DNA of 64,000 nt from Solobacterium sp. (GCA_017512555.1 JAFWFE010000009.1:34553-98552), one strand, 5' to 3'. Positions 35,246 to 45,008 are shown, counted from the first letter of the stretch. The notes: generated from the sequence alone by a model not told the origin. Made by a program: numbers and translations.

Positions 35246-35717
35246 TTTTCTGATAAATCATCCAGCACAGATAACCAAGGATACCTCCGCTGACATTGGT
35301 GATGATATCCGTAATATCAAACGTGCGGTATGTGCTGATCAACGGCTGTAATAACTCTATGGTCAGACTCAGAAGAAAAGAGAAAGCGACAGCTTTGCGG
35401 AAAGAATGATCGTGGTAGAAACCAGCCAGAAAACCAAAAGGCACAAACAGTAAGATATTCAGGAATACTTCCTGCCAGGCACCCATGTGATGGAGGAGGA
35501 TATCGATAAACGGTTTCCAGTTCATGGACACATAGGGATGTGTGAATAACTTGGGCAGGGAAAACAAGATCGGACTTAAGGTCTGGTATAACACAAAGAC
35601 CATGTACGCATAGTAAATGCCTACGATGACCCGGTCATCCTCTTCTATCCGCGGACGGATCAGGAAAAGATAGATGACCAGAAACACAGGAAGATCTGCC
35701 AGTTTGGAGAGTGTCAT
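35226..35717 (-). CDS. VanZ family membrane protein
   Basis: 163 residues with four hydrophobic segments; FLNILLFVPFGFLAGF and TIELLQPLISTYRTFDITDIITNVSGGILGY carry the VanZ hallmarks (N at NILLFVPFG, E in IELLQ, DI.N..G). VanZ-type proteins are linked to envelope and glycopeptide tolerance; a specific role is not inferable here. The 3' end overlaps the opposing GNAT gene by 20 bp. An extended -10 (TGC-TAGGAT) lies 6 nt upstream of the ATG, but AGGA within it could also act as a weak ribosome site. Confidence 0.85.
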   Translation of the reverse strand: MTLSKLADLPVFLVIYLFLIRPRIEEDDRVIVGIYYAYMVFVLYQTLSPILFSLPKLFTHPYVSMNWKPFIDILLHHMGAWQEVFLNILLFVPFGFLAGFYHDHSFRKAVAFSFLLSLTIELLQPLISTYRTFDITDIITNVSGGILGYLCWMIYQKIRNSRL

Positions 35718-35753
35718 AGGAATATCCTAGCACAAGAAGTGAAAATTATAAAA

Positions 35754-35777
35754 AGAGATCGTTTATTCACGATCTCT
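35754..35777 (-). terminator. Terminator of the esterase-like gene
   Basis: On the minus strand, AGAGATCG / CGATCTCT, an 8-bp stem with an 8-nt loop overlapping the esterase stop, followed by TTTTTATAATTTT. Confidence 0.8.
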
Positions 35778-37347
35778 ATTTTGTCTTTTTCCGGCGTCTC
35801 TTCACGGTCTTTTTCAGGTATGCCCGCATCTCTTCCATCATATCGATGATCGTGATATTGCCGTCATGACCGACTTTGGGGAAGGTCACGGAGTATCCCT
35901 GATGATCGTATTTCTCCAGAACCTCTGTCATGGCATAATGCCCGAGATTGAGGTAGAAGTTATCCATATCACCTGCACGCAGATGGAATTTACCGCGGAT
36001 CTTCGGCATCAGCCACTCGTGATTCCGCTCAATATATGCCGTAAGGTCATAGTGTTCACCCCAGTATTCCACAACATCTTTATGGATCTCACCGGTCATT
36101 GTATCGTAGACCGGCAGGGGATAGCCGTCTTCACCACAGGGGGAGAATACCGCATTGTATATACCGAACTGTCCCATGCCTAACTCAAGCCTGCCGCCGA
36201 TCGCTAATTCATAATAATTCTCTTCACGATAGGTCCAGAGGATATTCCCGCGGGTATCTCTGGCCCCGGGACGTTCAACCCTGCGCCATGGATGCTGGAT
36301 GTAGTATACATTCTCATCATTGTACAGATCCATCAGCTGATGATCATGGAAGTCGAGACTATCCGCAAAACCAGGCCATGTGCCGCCGAAGAAGTCCGGA
36401 TAGAATAATAGTAATGCCGCAGAGATCCAGCCTCCGGTAGAACCGCCGACCAGGATACGACCCTCCGGCGTACCGAGACCGCCGTATTTCTCCTCGATGG
36501 CAGGAATCAGTTCCTGTACATACGCATCACCGTAGGGACCGAGATTCGCGGAGTTCACACGATAAGAATCATCATAGAACATGTTTGCGTCACGGAAGTT
36601 TACACAGATGACCTGCGGGGCTTTGCCGGAATTCCAGTACTTCGTAAAGCCCTGTTCACGCTCACGCAGTTCGACATCATAACGGAACGGTGCCGTACCA
36701 CCCGGGAAATGTCCCTGGCAGAGAATCATCGGATATTTCTTCTCCGGATCATATCGTTTAGGCAGAAGGATATTTGCGCCAAGGTAGATATCTTCACCCC
36801 AGAAGTCTGAGAGTAGCTCACTCTTCATCTTGAAGTACCGCACAAGCCCGTGATCTTCGTAATTGCCCTGCTGGTATACTTCTCCTTCTTTCAACTCATA
36901 TTCCGGCTCAATTCTCTGGTTGATGATCAGTTTGATGTCCTTTTCCCCGTAGTTCTCGGTTTTTACATCTGAGTACAAATTAAAGGGATTGTTTGCGAAG
37001 TGTCCGCCGCTTCCGAAGTCCTGCATACCCCAGATCTCATGACCATCTTTTCTCTTGTATTTGTGATAACGGATAAAGAACGCCTGAACCAGTAATTTTT
37101 CGTGGGGAATCTCATCGAATTGGAAAGGAGATCCGAAGATGTGTTCTTTCTGCTCATCCAGGTTGATCTCATCACCGCCCTTCAGTCCGTAGAACGTAAC
37201 ACCAAATACCGGACATCCGTTCATTCCGAAACCACCACGTTTAAATAACATCGGTTCTTCATTCTCTCCCGGACGATCAATGAAGAAGAGAAGCCTGCCG
37301 TTAAGCTCTTCCTTGAACTTTGGACTGATCTTGATGATAACTGACAT
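35776..37347 (-). CDS. Alpha/beta-hydrolase, putative esterase
   Basis: 523 residues with no signal peptide. The C-terminal two thirds has an alpha/beta-hydrolase core with the nucleophile elbow GGSTGG at about residue 300, preceded by KYPMILCQGHFPGG and followed by a late His segment (VGHDGN). The first ~200 residues form an extra domain (MNGCPVFGVTFYGLKGGDE). It resembles esterase D / putative-esterase proteins; the substrate is unknown. A GGGGAGGT ribosome site is present. Confidence 0.75.
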   Translation of the reverse strand: MSVIIKISPKFKEELNGRLLFFIDRPGENEEPMLFKRGGFGMNGCPVFGVTFYGLKGGDEINLDEQKEHIFGSPFQFDEIPHEKLLVQAFFIRYHKYKRKDGHEIWGMQDFGSGGHFANNPFNLYSDVKTENYGEKDIKLIINQRIEPEYELKEGEVYQQGNYEDHGLVRYFKMKSELLSDFWGEDIYLGANILLPKRYDPEKKYPMILCQGHFPGGTAPFRYDVELREREQGFTKYWNSGKAPQVICVNFRDANMFYDDSYRVNSANLGPYGDAYVQELIPAIEEKYGGLGTPEGRILVGGSTGGWISAALLLFYPDFFGGTWPGFADSLDFHDHQLMDLYNDENVYYIQHPWRRVERPGARDTRGNILWTYREENYYELAIGGRLELGMGQFGIYNAVFSPCGEDGYPLPVYDTMTGEIHKDVVEYWGEHYDLTAYIERNHEWLMPKIRGKFHLRAGDMDNFYLNLGHYAMTEVLEKYDHQGYSVTFPKVGHDGNITIIDMMEEMRAYLKKTVKRRRKKTK

Positions 37348-37491
37348 ATATTACCTCCCCGGGAAATCCCGGATTCATGAAGGAATAATCTCATTTCTGT
37401 GGTGAAAATGCAATATCTGCACTATGGATGAAATAAGCATATATCCGGAAAAATATAATGATATGATGGACACGAAAGAAGGAGAACAAAC

Positions 37492-37866
37492 ATGGCATTA
37501 GTAGTATTTGAGAATGGCTTTCAGGGAACGTACGAAGTCGGAAATCAGACGTTGAAGATCGGTCAGGACGCTTTATTACCGTACGATATGACTTACGGAG
37601 CATTGAGCGCGTGTCTGTACTCAAATTATCTGAAACATGCCGGAGCAGCCGGAATTGAGATCCGCAAGACAGAAGTCTATGTGGATGGAAAGAAAAGAAA
37701 TGCTGTACCGGCAACTTTGGAAACCGTAGATATTCTGTTCCGTACGGACAGTGACGCAGACGAATCTGCGCTGCAGGCATGCCTGGAAAAGGCGACAGAA
37801 ACCTGCTCGATGTTCCAGACGATTGCCTGTGTGGCAAAGATGAACTACAGAGTAGAAAAACTCTGA
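37492..37866 (+). CDS. OsmC family protein
   Basis: 124 residues. PYDMTYGALSACLYSNYL places a Cys at 41 and ETCSMFQT another at 105, the pair used by OsmC/Ohr thiol peroxidases. Short length and sequence fit OsmC-like proteins rather than Ohr. AAAGAAGGAG ribosome site. Likely role: detoxification of organic peroxides (family knowledge). Confidence 0.78.
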   Translation: MALVVFENGFQGTYEVGNQTLKIGQDALLPYDMTYGALSACLYSNYLKHAGAAGIEIRKTEVYVDGKKRNAVPATLETVDILFRTDSDADESALQACLEKATETCSMFQTIACVAKMNYRVEKL

Positions 37867-38102
37867 ATCAGACTCCGCAGCAGTGAGCAGATTCTTTCTT
37901 GATCTGTGTTCCAAGAACTGTAATCGTACCTGTATCCCTGGTATATTTACCCATGTTTTTTGATATTTATGTCTGATATCGACATTGACAGATTGAATCG
38001 TGATGTATATGATGATAAAACAGAAGGGATATTAAATACTTCTTAAAAAATAATTAAACTGTTCGTCGATTGGTGTATAATAAAAAAGCAGAGGGAAGAA
38101 AT

Positions 38103-38363
38103 ATGAGCTGGAACAAACATAAAAGAAAAATTAACGGAAAACCTGCAGATTCTGTAGATGAAAATACAGAGAATGCGGAAGAACTCGAAACCGGTGAATA
38201 TGATGATATTGAAGTATTGCCTCACTGGATTCATGATACGGTTGAAGATGAGTCTTATGTGACGGGATATAAGGTACTTCCCAGTTGTGTCTGCAGTGAA
38301 TGTGGATATCACTCCAACAGTGAGAAAACTGTTTGCCCGAAGTGCGGAGAAAGAATGTACTAA
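38103..38363 (+). CDS. Small zinc-ribbon protein
   Basis: 86 residues. Basic N-terminus (SWNKHKRKING), acidic middle, and a C-terminal zinc ribbon CSECGYHSNSEKTVCPKCG (two CxxC knuckles). ATG 38103 chosen for the GAGGG ribosome site; TGTATAAT upstream is a good extended -10. The gap before it (37867-38102) holds no other gene I can support. Function unknown. Confidence 0.65.
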   Translation: MSWNKHKRKINGKPADSVDENTENAEELETGEYDDIEVLPHWIHDTVEDESYVTGYKVLPSCVCSECGYHSNSEKTVCPKCGERMY

Positions 38364-38393
38364 GACATTCTTTGGTATGTAAGGATTATAGCT

Positions 38394-38421
38394 GCCGTAG
38401 GAAAAAACCTGCGGCTTTTTT
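38394..38421 (+). terminator. Intrinsic terminator
   Basis: GCCGTAGG / CCTGCGGC (one G-U pair) with an A6 loop and a T6 run. It separates the zinc-ribbon gene from the next gene, whose own -10 follows 25 bp later. Confidence 0.85.
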
Positions 38422-38445
38422 CTATCTCTTTTATAGTTAATACGA

Positions 38446-38451
38446 TAGAAT
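38446..38451 (+). promoter_or_regulatory. -10 box directly before the DUF4091 gene
   Basis: TAGAAT, then 6 nt (AATACT) to the ATG at 38458. No Shine-Dalgarno. The -35 region is poor. Suggests a leaderless start. Confidence 0.45.
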
Positions 38452-38457
38452 AATACT

Positions 38458-40305
38458 ATGCGTAAAATTATCGGAATTCTGTGGATGACCTGTCTTCTTT
38501 TTCTCTGTTCTCTGCGTCCTGTTCATGCGAAAGAGAACTCTTTTCAGGTGTATTTCACCTGGATCGGGAATCATACCTACAGTGATACATATCCCTCAGA
38601 ATATGTTAACCAGGGGAAGAAGGAAGCGGTTGCCCAGGTCTGGCGCAACGATAGAGTATTGTTGAAGGCGGCGGTATTCTCGGATATTGAGCAGGAATTT
38701 GATATCACTGTTACACCCTTCACAAACGAACAGGGATATACCTTGAAACAAGATGTCCGCACCTATCAGTTAAAAGAAACCATTGCCAGTCTCGGCATGG
38801 GAATGGATTCCTCCATACCACATAAACAAGTACCGGAGATTGTGGAAGAAACAACGAAGATCCGGTGTAATGCAGGGAATCCGGTATATCTGTTGCTGGA
38901 GATCCCGGTATCCTCCTATGCGTATGCCGGAGAGTACCACGGACAGCTTACCCTGTCATCTTCGCAGGAAGAACAGTCATTCCCGATTACTCTGGAAGTC
39001 CTGGATCTGATCCTTCCCCAAAATACACTCTCTCTGGATCTCTGGCAGTACAGTTATCCGTCGTACCGGTATTACGATTGCCTGAAAGGAGATGAGTATC
39101 TTTCAGATAAACATCTGGAAGTACTGCGCAAGGAACTGGAACTGTATCATAACGCAGGGGGAGAATCCATTACGGTACCGGTAATTGAAGAACCCTGGGG
39201 ACACCAGATCTATGACGATACGCCTTCACTGATCAAGTGGATCTATACCTACGAAGGACAACTGACCTTTGACTATACCTGGTTTGACCGGTACGTAGAT
39301 CTGTGCCTGGATGTTGGAATTGATGAGAGAATCGACGCGTTTACGATTCTTCCCTTTGACCGGATCGTACGCAGCCGTACAGAAGGCGGGATAGACTATG
39401 CAGAATATCTGGTCCCGGGAAGTGATGAATGGACTGGTGTATGGCAGGTGTTCCTCAGAGATTTCATGAGTCATATGAAAGAGAAAGGGCTCTTTGACAT
39501 CACGTACATTTTCATGGATGAACGCAGCTATGAAGATCTTTCTGCGGCAGTATCGCTGATTGAATCAGTAACTGACGAAAACGGGCAGTGCTTCAAGATT
39601 GCCTGCGCGATCAATCACTTTCCTCTCTATGATCTGTATGATCATATGCAGTATCTGACGCTGTCGATCGCGTTAAGAGATATGGATGACAACGCGGTCA
39701 GGACGTTTGTGGAAAGAAGAAAAGAACTTGGTCTGGAAACGACCTTATATAACTGTTCGGTAACGTATCCCAGTTCCTATGCGGTAAGTGATCCTGCGGA
39801 AACGCTCTGGGATATGTATTACCTGAAGAGTGCCGGGTTTGATGGCTTTCTGCGCTGGGCACTGAACGCATATCCTCCGGATCCTCTGAGGACTTTGGAT
39901 AATCCGGATTTTGAGGCCGGAGATGTGTTACTGATCTATCCGGATGAGAAGGATAGCGCTGAGCCGGAAGCTATGGCATCCCTGCGTCTGAAACTGATCG
40001 AACAGGGGTTCCGGGATCTTACAAAGTATGATGTACTGAAGAATTATGATCCGGGTATGGAAGAAGTATTCCGGTCATTGTACTGCGGACGTGGTAATTA
40101 CAACGCCTACGGGGCATTCCTGGCTTCTAATGACACAAGCAGGAATATCACCATGTCCGAAGTACTGCGTATCCAGAACAGCCTGGAAAGTACCTCTATG
40201 TCCATGCATGAACAGACCCTTTCCCGGAAAGCAGAACACTTGGAATCACTGAGTACGCTGGGTAAAAAACTGATGACTTATGCCTGGCAGTTACAGAGAC
40301 CATGA
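38458..40305 (+). CDS. Exported DUF4091-type glycoside hydrolase-like protein
   Basis: 615 residues. N-terminal signal peptide (ILWMTCLLFLCSLRPVHA, cleavage about residue 25), a beta-sandwich-like region to about 190, then a TIM-barrel-like region (LDLWQYSYPSYRYY, SITVPVIEEPWGHQ, FDITYIFMDERSYED, GFLRWALNAYP) matching DUF4091 proteins, which look like glycosidases. The MDER and IEEP acids are candidate catalytic residues. No sorting signal is visible, so it is probably secreted or a lipid-free exoprotein. The start is set by the signal peptide; there is no ribosome site. Confidence 0.75.
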   Translation: MRKIIGILWMTCLLFLCSLRPVHAKENSFQVYFTWIGNHTYSDTYPSEYVNQGKKEAVAQVWRNDRVLLKAAVFSDIEQEFDITVTPFTNEQGYTLKQDVRTYQLKETIASLGMGMDSSIPHKQVPEIVEETTKIRCNAGNPVYLLLEIPVSSYAYAGEYHGQLTLSSSQEEQSFPITLEVLDLILPQNTLSLDLWQYSYPSYRYYDCLKGDEYLSDKHLEVLRKELELYHNAGGESITVPVIEEPWGHQIYDDTPSLIKWIYTYEGQLTFDYTWFDRYVDLCLDVGIDERIDAFTILPFDRIVRSRTEGGIDYAEYLVPGSDEWTGVWQVFLRDFMSHMKEKGLFDITYIFMDERSYEDLSAAVSLIESVTDENGQCFKIACAINHFPLYDLYDHMQYLTLSIALRDMDDNAVRTFVERRKELGLETTLYNCSVTYPSSYAVSDPAETLWDMYYLKSAGFDGFLRWALNAYPPDPLRTLDNPDFEAGDVLLIYPDEKDSAEPEAMASLRLKLIEQGFRDLTKYDVLKNYDPGMEEVFRSLYCGRGNYNAYGAFLASNDTSRNITMSEVLRIQNSLESTSMSMHEQTLSRKAEHLESLSTLGKKLMTYAWQLQRP

Positions 40306-40393
40306 GTAATCCCGCAGGAATACTTTACGAACAGTGAATTCCGCGGTATTGTATGACAAGAATATTAAGAACAGGATAGAAAAGGAGAAGACT

Positions 40394-40648
40394 ATGCCGA
40401 GAACAGAATTTAAATATGATATTATCCAGAGTTTCGATACAATCAGTGAGAATGAATCTTCCACCGGTCACCGTTATACCAAGGAAGTAAACCTGGTCTC
40501 CTATAATGATGGAAACCCGGTCTATGATATCCGTAACTGGACAAGGATGAAAAACGGAGAAATTCGTATGGGGAAGGGAATTACCCTGTCTTTTGAAGAG
40601 ATGAAGAAACTGAAGGAAATCCTGAATGAAATGGAGGATCTCCAGTAA
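40394..40648 (+). CDS. YdbC/PC4-like single-stranded DNA-binding protein
   Basis: 84 residues. KYDIIQSFDTISE...YTKEVNLVSYNDGNPVYDIRNW and MGKGITLSFEEMKKL match the small YdbC family, related to the eukaryotic PC4 coactivator fold and reported to bind single-stranded nucleic acid. AAAAGGAG ribosome site before ATG 40394. Followed by a strong terminator. Confidence 0.82.
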   Translation: MPRTEFKYDIIQSFDTISENESSTGHRYTKEVNLVSYNDGNPVYDIRNWTRMKNGEIRMGKGITLSFEEMKKLKEILNEMEDLQ

Positions 40649-40652
40649 AAAT

Positions 40653-40677
40653 ACCGCAGAAATCATCTGCGGTTTTT
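40653..40677 (+). terminator. Intrinsic terminator
   Basis: ACCGCAGA / TCTGCGGT stem with a 5-nt loop and T5 run, right after the YdbC stop. Confidence 0.88.
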
Positions 40678-40720
40678 CTATCCCCGGAAGACAGAAACAG
40701 TGGGAGGAAAGAATTACCTG

Positions 40721-40729
40721 TGGTAGAAT
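40721..40729 (+). promoter_or_regulatory. Extended -10 promoter of the flippase operon
   Basis: TGG-TAGAAT, then 7 nt (TGTTACG) to the ATG at 40737. GGAGG at 40703-40707 is too far upstream (30 nt) to serve this ATG. The predicted transcript is leaderless. Confidence 0.5.
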
Positions 40730-40736
40730 TGTTACG

Positions 40737-42047
40737 ATGAACAGAAAAGTTGCGAAGAATGCAGGATGGATCATCGGTGCCCGAGTACTGCAGATGTTTC
40801 TGGGCCTTTTTATTACGGGATGGACATCCAGGTTCCTTGGCCCGGGCAATCTCGGCCTGATTTCTTATGTCGGTGCGTATGTGTCCTTTGCGACAGGTAT
40901 CGCCTCTTTAGGTTTCAATAATATTATCATCAAGGAATTGTTCGATCACAGTGACAAGGAAGAGGCAGTTCTGGGTACCGCCATCATTATGCGGCTGGTC
41001 TCCAGTGTACTGTGCAGTTTACTGATCATCGGACTTCTGGCACTATTAAACCCTGACGAACCGCTGATTATCGTGATTGCGGCACTGTTGTCTCTGACCT
41101 TGATCTTTCAGTCTTTTGAGAGTTTTAACTTCTGGTACCAGTCCAAGTTACAATCCAAGTATTCCAGTATTATCCAGACAATTGCGTATGTGATCGTGGC
41201 GGCGTACAGACTGTATATTCTTTCCGCGTCCAAGGATGTCCGCTGGTTTGCGCTGGGCAACAGTCTGGATACCATTGTGATTGCGGTATTGCTGTACTTT
41301 ACCTTCAAACTTAAAAACAAGAAGAATCTCGGCTTTGAATTCTCCCTGGGTAAGGAAATGTTATCCAGGAGTTATCACTTTATCTATTCCGGCCTGATGA
41401 TCTCCATCTACGGAGAGATGGACAGGATCATGTTAAAGAGTATGCTGAATGAAACCATGGTCGGATATTATGAGGTGGCGGTAAGTGTCAACACATACTG
41501 GTCATTTATCATTGCGGCAGTAATCGATTCTTTCTACCCGGTGATCATTGAAGCGAAGAAGAATGAACCCAGGGATGTCTACCATTACCGGATCCGGGAA
41601 TTGTACTGTCTGGTAATCTGGCTGTGTACACTGGCTGCGATTGCAATCATGATCCTGGCTAAACCAATCATCCTGATCATTCACGGTAATCAGTATATCC
41701 CTTCCATCATGTGTCTGCGTTTTGCGACATGGATCAACTTGTTCGCGTATCTCGGTGTTGCCAGAAATGCGTGGATGGTCAGTGAAAACCGGCAGTCGAT
41801 CTATAAGTATATCTTTACCATCGGCGCTGTCACAAACGTGATCCTGAACTGGCTGCTGATCCCGCGGTTTGATATTATCGGTGCTACGATTGCGACGATC
41901 TTTACCGAATTTGTGATTGCGGTGGTCGCGCCGGCATTGTTCAAGGAAACCAGGGAGAATACAGTACTGATCCTGCACTCACTGAATCCGAAGATCCTGC
42001 TTGGAATGATCCAGGAACTGCGTAAAGACAAAGGAGAATCACAATGA
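40737..42047 (+). CDS. Oligosaccharide flippase-family (Wzx-like) membrane protein
   Basis: 436 residues with about 12 hydrophobic helices. N-terminal KNAGWIIGARVLQMFLGLFITGWTS and FLGPGNLGLISYVGAYVSF are typical of polysaccharide biosynthesis/flippase proteins of the MOP superfamily. No glycosyltransferases flank it; instead it overlaps a SNF2 helicase gene by ATGA. ATG 40737 is preferred because upstream codons lie within the promoter and terminator. Confidence 0.85.
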   Translation: MNRKVAKNAGWIIGARVLQMFLGLFITGWTSRFLGPGNLGLISYVGAYVSFATGIASLGFNNIIIKELFDHSDKEEAVLGTAIIMRLVSSVLCSLLIIGLLALLNPDEPLIIVIAALLSLTLIFQSFESFNFWYQSKLQSKYSSIIQTIAYVIVAAYRLYILSASKDVRWFALGNSLDTIVIAVLLYFTFKLKNKKNLGFEFSLGKEMLSRSYHFIYSGLMISIYGEMDRIMLKSMLNETMVGYYEVAVSVNTYWSFIIAAVIDSFYPVIIEAKKNEPRDVYHYRIRELYCLVIWLCTLAAIAIMILAKPIILIIHGNQYIPSIMCLRFATWINLFAYLGVARNAWMVSENRQSIYKYIFTIGAVTNVILNWLLIPRFDIIGATIATIFTEFVIAVVAPALFKETRENTVLILHSLNPKILLGMIQELRKDKGESQ

Positions 42048-44218
42048 GTTCTGCACGTCCGGATTTCAAGGAAATGAAAACTCTGCGGGGTATCTTGCGT
42101 GACTGTGATTCCCGGTTACAGGATATCGCGGTTTTTCATGAGGAACAGAAAGCCGGAGTACTGGATACTCTTCACCGGTATCAGCTGTCTTATATCCAGG
42201 ATGATATGGAAGAAATCTCTGTACATACACTTCGCTCGGTAATCGGCGCATCCAAGGTGTCCATGCTGGAAAATGCTGGGGCAGGGACGATCTATGACCT
42301 GTACGAGATGGATGAACAGGAAATTATCAATATCCGCGGAATCGGGAAGATTACCGCAGAGAGAGTAAAGAAAGTCGTCAATGAAATAACCGGGCAGATG
42401 ATGGTCAAGGTACCGGTACGGTTTGATCTGGAGAACATGTCTACACTGCAGAAAAGACTGTTGAGGGCACTCTATCTGGATAAGAATTCTGCAGAAATCA
42501 GTAAGACAGCGGATTTCTATTATCGTTATCATCACAAGGGTGTAGTAAGTGTTCTGACGGACAGTGAAAAGATCACCAACCGGTTCCGCTGGTTTTTCAG
42601 TTCTTCCGCAGAGAAGGAAAAGCTTCGCATGTCCTATGCGTTTCTGAAGTCCATGGCTCAAGGAGAACTCAAAGAAATCACTGCACGTCTGGATGATTTA
42701 CTGAATAAACTGACCGGCAGCACCGAAAAAGATATCCTGCGTGATTTTGAGGAACACGCTTCAGAGTACTATGCTTTGCTTGAAAAGTACGCAGATCGTG
42801 AACTGACCGGGGAAGATGTCGGAGAGAATGATCTGGAGTCAGATCTGATCCGTGAGATCAATACCGTACAATTGGATGAATCCTTGCTGAACGTTACTCT
42901 GCGTCATTACCAGAACTTTGGCGTGAAGTATATCCTTCACCAGAAGAAAGTACTTCTTGGGGATGAAATGGGTCTGGGTAAGACGATTCAGGCATTGGCA
43001 GTTATGGCAGATCTCAGCGCACATGGCCATACGCACTTTCTGGTCGTTTGCCCGACAGGAATTATGGTGAACTGGTGCAGGGAGATTGAATCCAAGACAA
43101 AGATGAAGAGTATCTTGTTACACGGGCATGTCTATGAGAACTTACAGAAATGGATCCGTAACGGAGGTATCGCAGTTGTCAATTATGAATCCCTGACCAA
43201 GATCCACATTCCGGATGAGATGAAACTATCCATGATCACTGCGGATGAAGCACACTATGTAAAGAATCCCGGAGCTATTCGTACACAGGCATTACTGATA
43301 CTTAAGGATAAAGCCGAGTATGTACTGTACATGACCGGCACACCGTTGGAGAATAACATCGAAGAGATGCACTATCTGATCTCCTGTCTGAGAGAAGATA
43401 TTGCGGATGAAATCGAAGGTATACGTTACTTTGCGGAAGCGAAAGTATTCCGTGAGAAGATCGCCCCGGTATATCTGCGCAGACGTCGTGAAGATGTCCT
43501 TCAGGAATTGCCGGAACTGACGGAGATCCTGGAATGGACACCGATGAAACCGGTGGAATGGGCCGCATACGCGAAGTCTGTGGCAGCCGGCAACTTCATG
43601 GAGATGCGCCGTGTGTCGTGGAACGCGGCCGAATCTTCCAAGGCAGAACGTCTGCTGGAACTGTGTCTGGAAGCACGGGAAGAGAAGCGCAAGGTCGTTG
43701 TCTTCTCGTTTTTCCTGGAAACGATCATGCTGGTACAGGCTGTACTGGAGGGGATGACTTTTCCTTCTCTTACCGGTTCTTTGAATTCCTCTGAACGACA
43801 GTTCATCCTGGATGAATTCGCTAAGTCAGAAGATAAACATGTATTGGTAGCACAGATCCAGGCAGGTGGTGTAGGTTTGAATATCCAGTCTGCCAGTATT
43901 GTGATCCTCTGTGAACCACAGCTCAAACCATCGGCGGAGAAACAGGCAATCTCCAGAGTTTACCGTATGGGACAGGTCAGGAACGTATTAGTCTATAAAC
44001 TGTTATCCGAGGGTACCATAGATGAATATCTGGTAGAAAGACTCGGAAACAAGCAGGAGATCTTTGATACATTCGCGGATGAATCCGAAGCCGGTGAACA
44101 GTCCAAGATCAGTTCCGAATGGATCAAGGAAATCATAGAGAAAGAGAAAATCAAAGTCGCTGAAGAAATCGGAGGTGAAGAAGATGACAGAAAAGAAAGA
44201 GAACCAGAACTTCAATGA
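42044..44218 (+). CDS. SNF2-family helicase-like ATPase with N-terminal helix-hairpin-helix
   Basis: 724 residues. A helix-hairpin-helix-like segment near 85-110 (AGTIYDLYEMDEQEIINIRG) precedes a helical region. The SNF2 ATPase begins about residue 280: LRHYQNFGVKYIL, Walker A DEMGLGKT (about 306), ADEAHYVKNP (about 401), MTGTPLEN, and C-terminal motifs GVGLNIQSA and KQAISRVYRMGQ. A DNA-translocating remodeller involved in transcription or repair is the family expectation. Translationally coupled to the flippase gene. Confidence 0.88.
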   Translation: MSSARPDFKEMKTLRGILRDCDSRLQDIAVFHEEQKAGVLDTLHRYQLSYIQDDMEEISVHTLRSVIGASKVSMLENAGAGTIYDLYEMDEQEIINIRGIGKITAERVKKVVNEITGQMMVKVPVRFDLENMSTLQKRLLRALYLDKNSAEISKTADFYYRYHHKGVVSVLTDSEKITNRFRWFFSSSAEKEKLRMSYAFLKSMAQGELKEITARLDDLLNKLTGSTEKDILRDFEEHASEYYALLEKYADRELTGEDVGENDLESDLIREINTVQLDESLLNVTLRHYQNFGVKYILHQKKVLLGDEMGLGKTIQALAVMADLSAHGHTHFLVVCPTGIMVNWCREIESKTKMKSILLHGHVYENLQKWIRNGGIAVVNYESLTKIHIPDEMKLSMITADEAHYVKNPGAIRTQALLILKDKAEYVLYMTGTPLENNIEEMHYLISCLREDIADEIEGIRYFAEAKVFREKIAPVYLRRRREDVLQELPELTEILEWTPMKPVEWAAYAKSVAAGNFMEMRRVSWNAAESSKAERLLELCLEAREEKRKVVVFSFFLETIMLVQAVLEGMTFPSLTGSLNSSERQFILDEFAKSEDKHVLVAQIQAGGVGLNIQSASIVILCEPQLKPSAEKQAISRVYRMGQVRNVLVYKLLSEGTIDEYLVERLGNKQEIFDTFADESEAGEQSKISSEWIKEIIEKEKIKVAEEIGGEEDDRKEREPELQ

Positions 44219-44972
44219 AGAAGAGTTTCTTAAGAAAGTAGAACATGCGGCTGCCAAAGGTACAGGCAGGAATCACATCACACAGTTTATTCTCGCGTGT
44301 CTGCCGGTATTACTGGCAATTGCTTTGTATGCGTATTATGTTCTTCCGAAGATCAACGCGGTGAATGCGGGATTTGAACAATTGGTTCATTTTGAAAGTG
44401 ATGCGGATACTCATGATACTGTACTCGAGGATGATAGTATATTCGGCTATAAGGCTGCGGATTTTGAAGATGCGATCCTCGGTGACGGCTCGAAACTGAA
44501 GAAACTGGAAGTCTATACACAGGAAGTATCCGATGTCAGTACAATTACGGATACCGGTTTTGCGAATTGGTCAATCTTTACCAAGACGAAACTGATCACC
44601 TATAACGGTACGGCTGTGTACACGGTCGATCTCTCTACACTGAAGAAATCCGATATTCAATTTAACGAAGAAGAGAAGACCATTACCCTGAAGATTCCTC
44701 ATGCCCAGCAGGAAGAAATCAACATTCCGGAAGATCAGATCCAGTTTGGGGATACTTCCGGAGGATTGTTAGCCTTTGGAGAAATCAAACTGACGCCGGA
44801 ACAGTCTGCCCAGGTACAGGCAGGCGCCAGAGAAAAGATGCAGGCGAAACTGGATGAAGATCATGTGCTGGAGACAGCAGACAGATTTGCTATTCTGAGT
44901 GTGTGGGAACTGTATTCACCGATCATCAAAGATGTAGGAAAAGATTGTTCCCTGCAGGTAGAATTCCGTTAA
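44184..44972 (+). CDS. DUF4230-type membrane-anchored protein
   Basis: 262 residues. A charged N-terminus, one membrane helix at about 35-57 (FILACLPVLLAIALYAYYVL), then an extracytoplasmic domain matching DUF4230 (KLEVYTQEVSDVSTI, TAVYTVDLSTLKKSDI, KTITLKIPHA). Function unknown. Start ATG 44184 with GGAGG 8 nt upstream; it overlaps the helicase gene by 35 bp. Confidence 0.72.
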   Translation: MTEKKENQNFNEEEFLKKVEHAAAKGTGRNHITQFILACLPVLLAIALYAYYVLPKINAVNAGFEQLVHFESDADTHDTVLEDDSIFGYKAADFEDAILGDGSKLKKLEVYTQEVSDVSTITDTGFANWSIFTKTKLITYNGTAVYTVDLSTLKKSDIQFNEEEKTITLKIPHAQQEEINIPEDQIQFGDTSGGLLAFGEIKLTPEQSAQVQAGAREKMQAKLDEDHVLETADRFAILSVWELYSPIIKDVGKDCSLQVEFR

Positions 44973-44979
44973 ACAAAAA

Positions 44980-45008
44980 AATAACCGCTGCCATGAACAA
45001 CGGTTATT
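44980..45008. terminator. Hairpin after the DUF4230 gene
   Basis: AATAACCG / CGGTTATT with a 13-nt loop. The T-run is on the minus strand, so on the plus strand it is a weak terminator. The following 110 bp (45010-45120) shows nothing I can name. Confidence 0.5.

Noticed and set aside
35717..35732. Seventh leaderless gene (vanZ-like)
   Set aside because: TGC-TAGGAT is 6 nt before the ATG, but AGGA could also be a weak ribosome site, so it was not counted.
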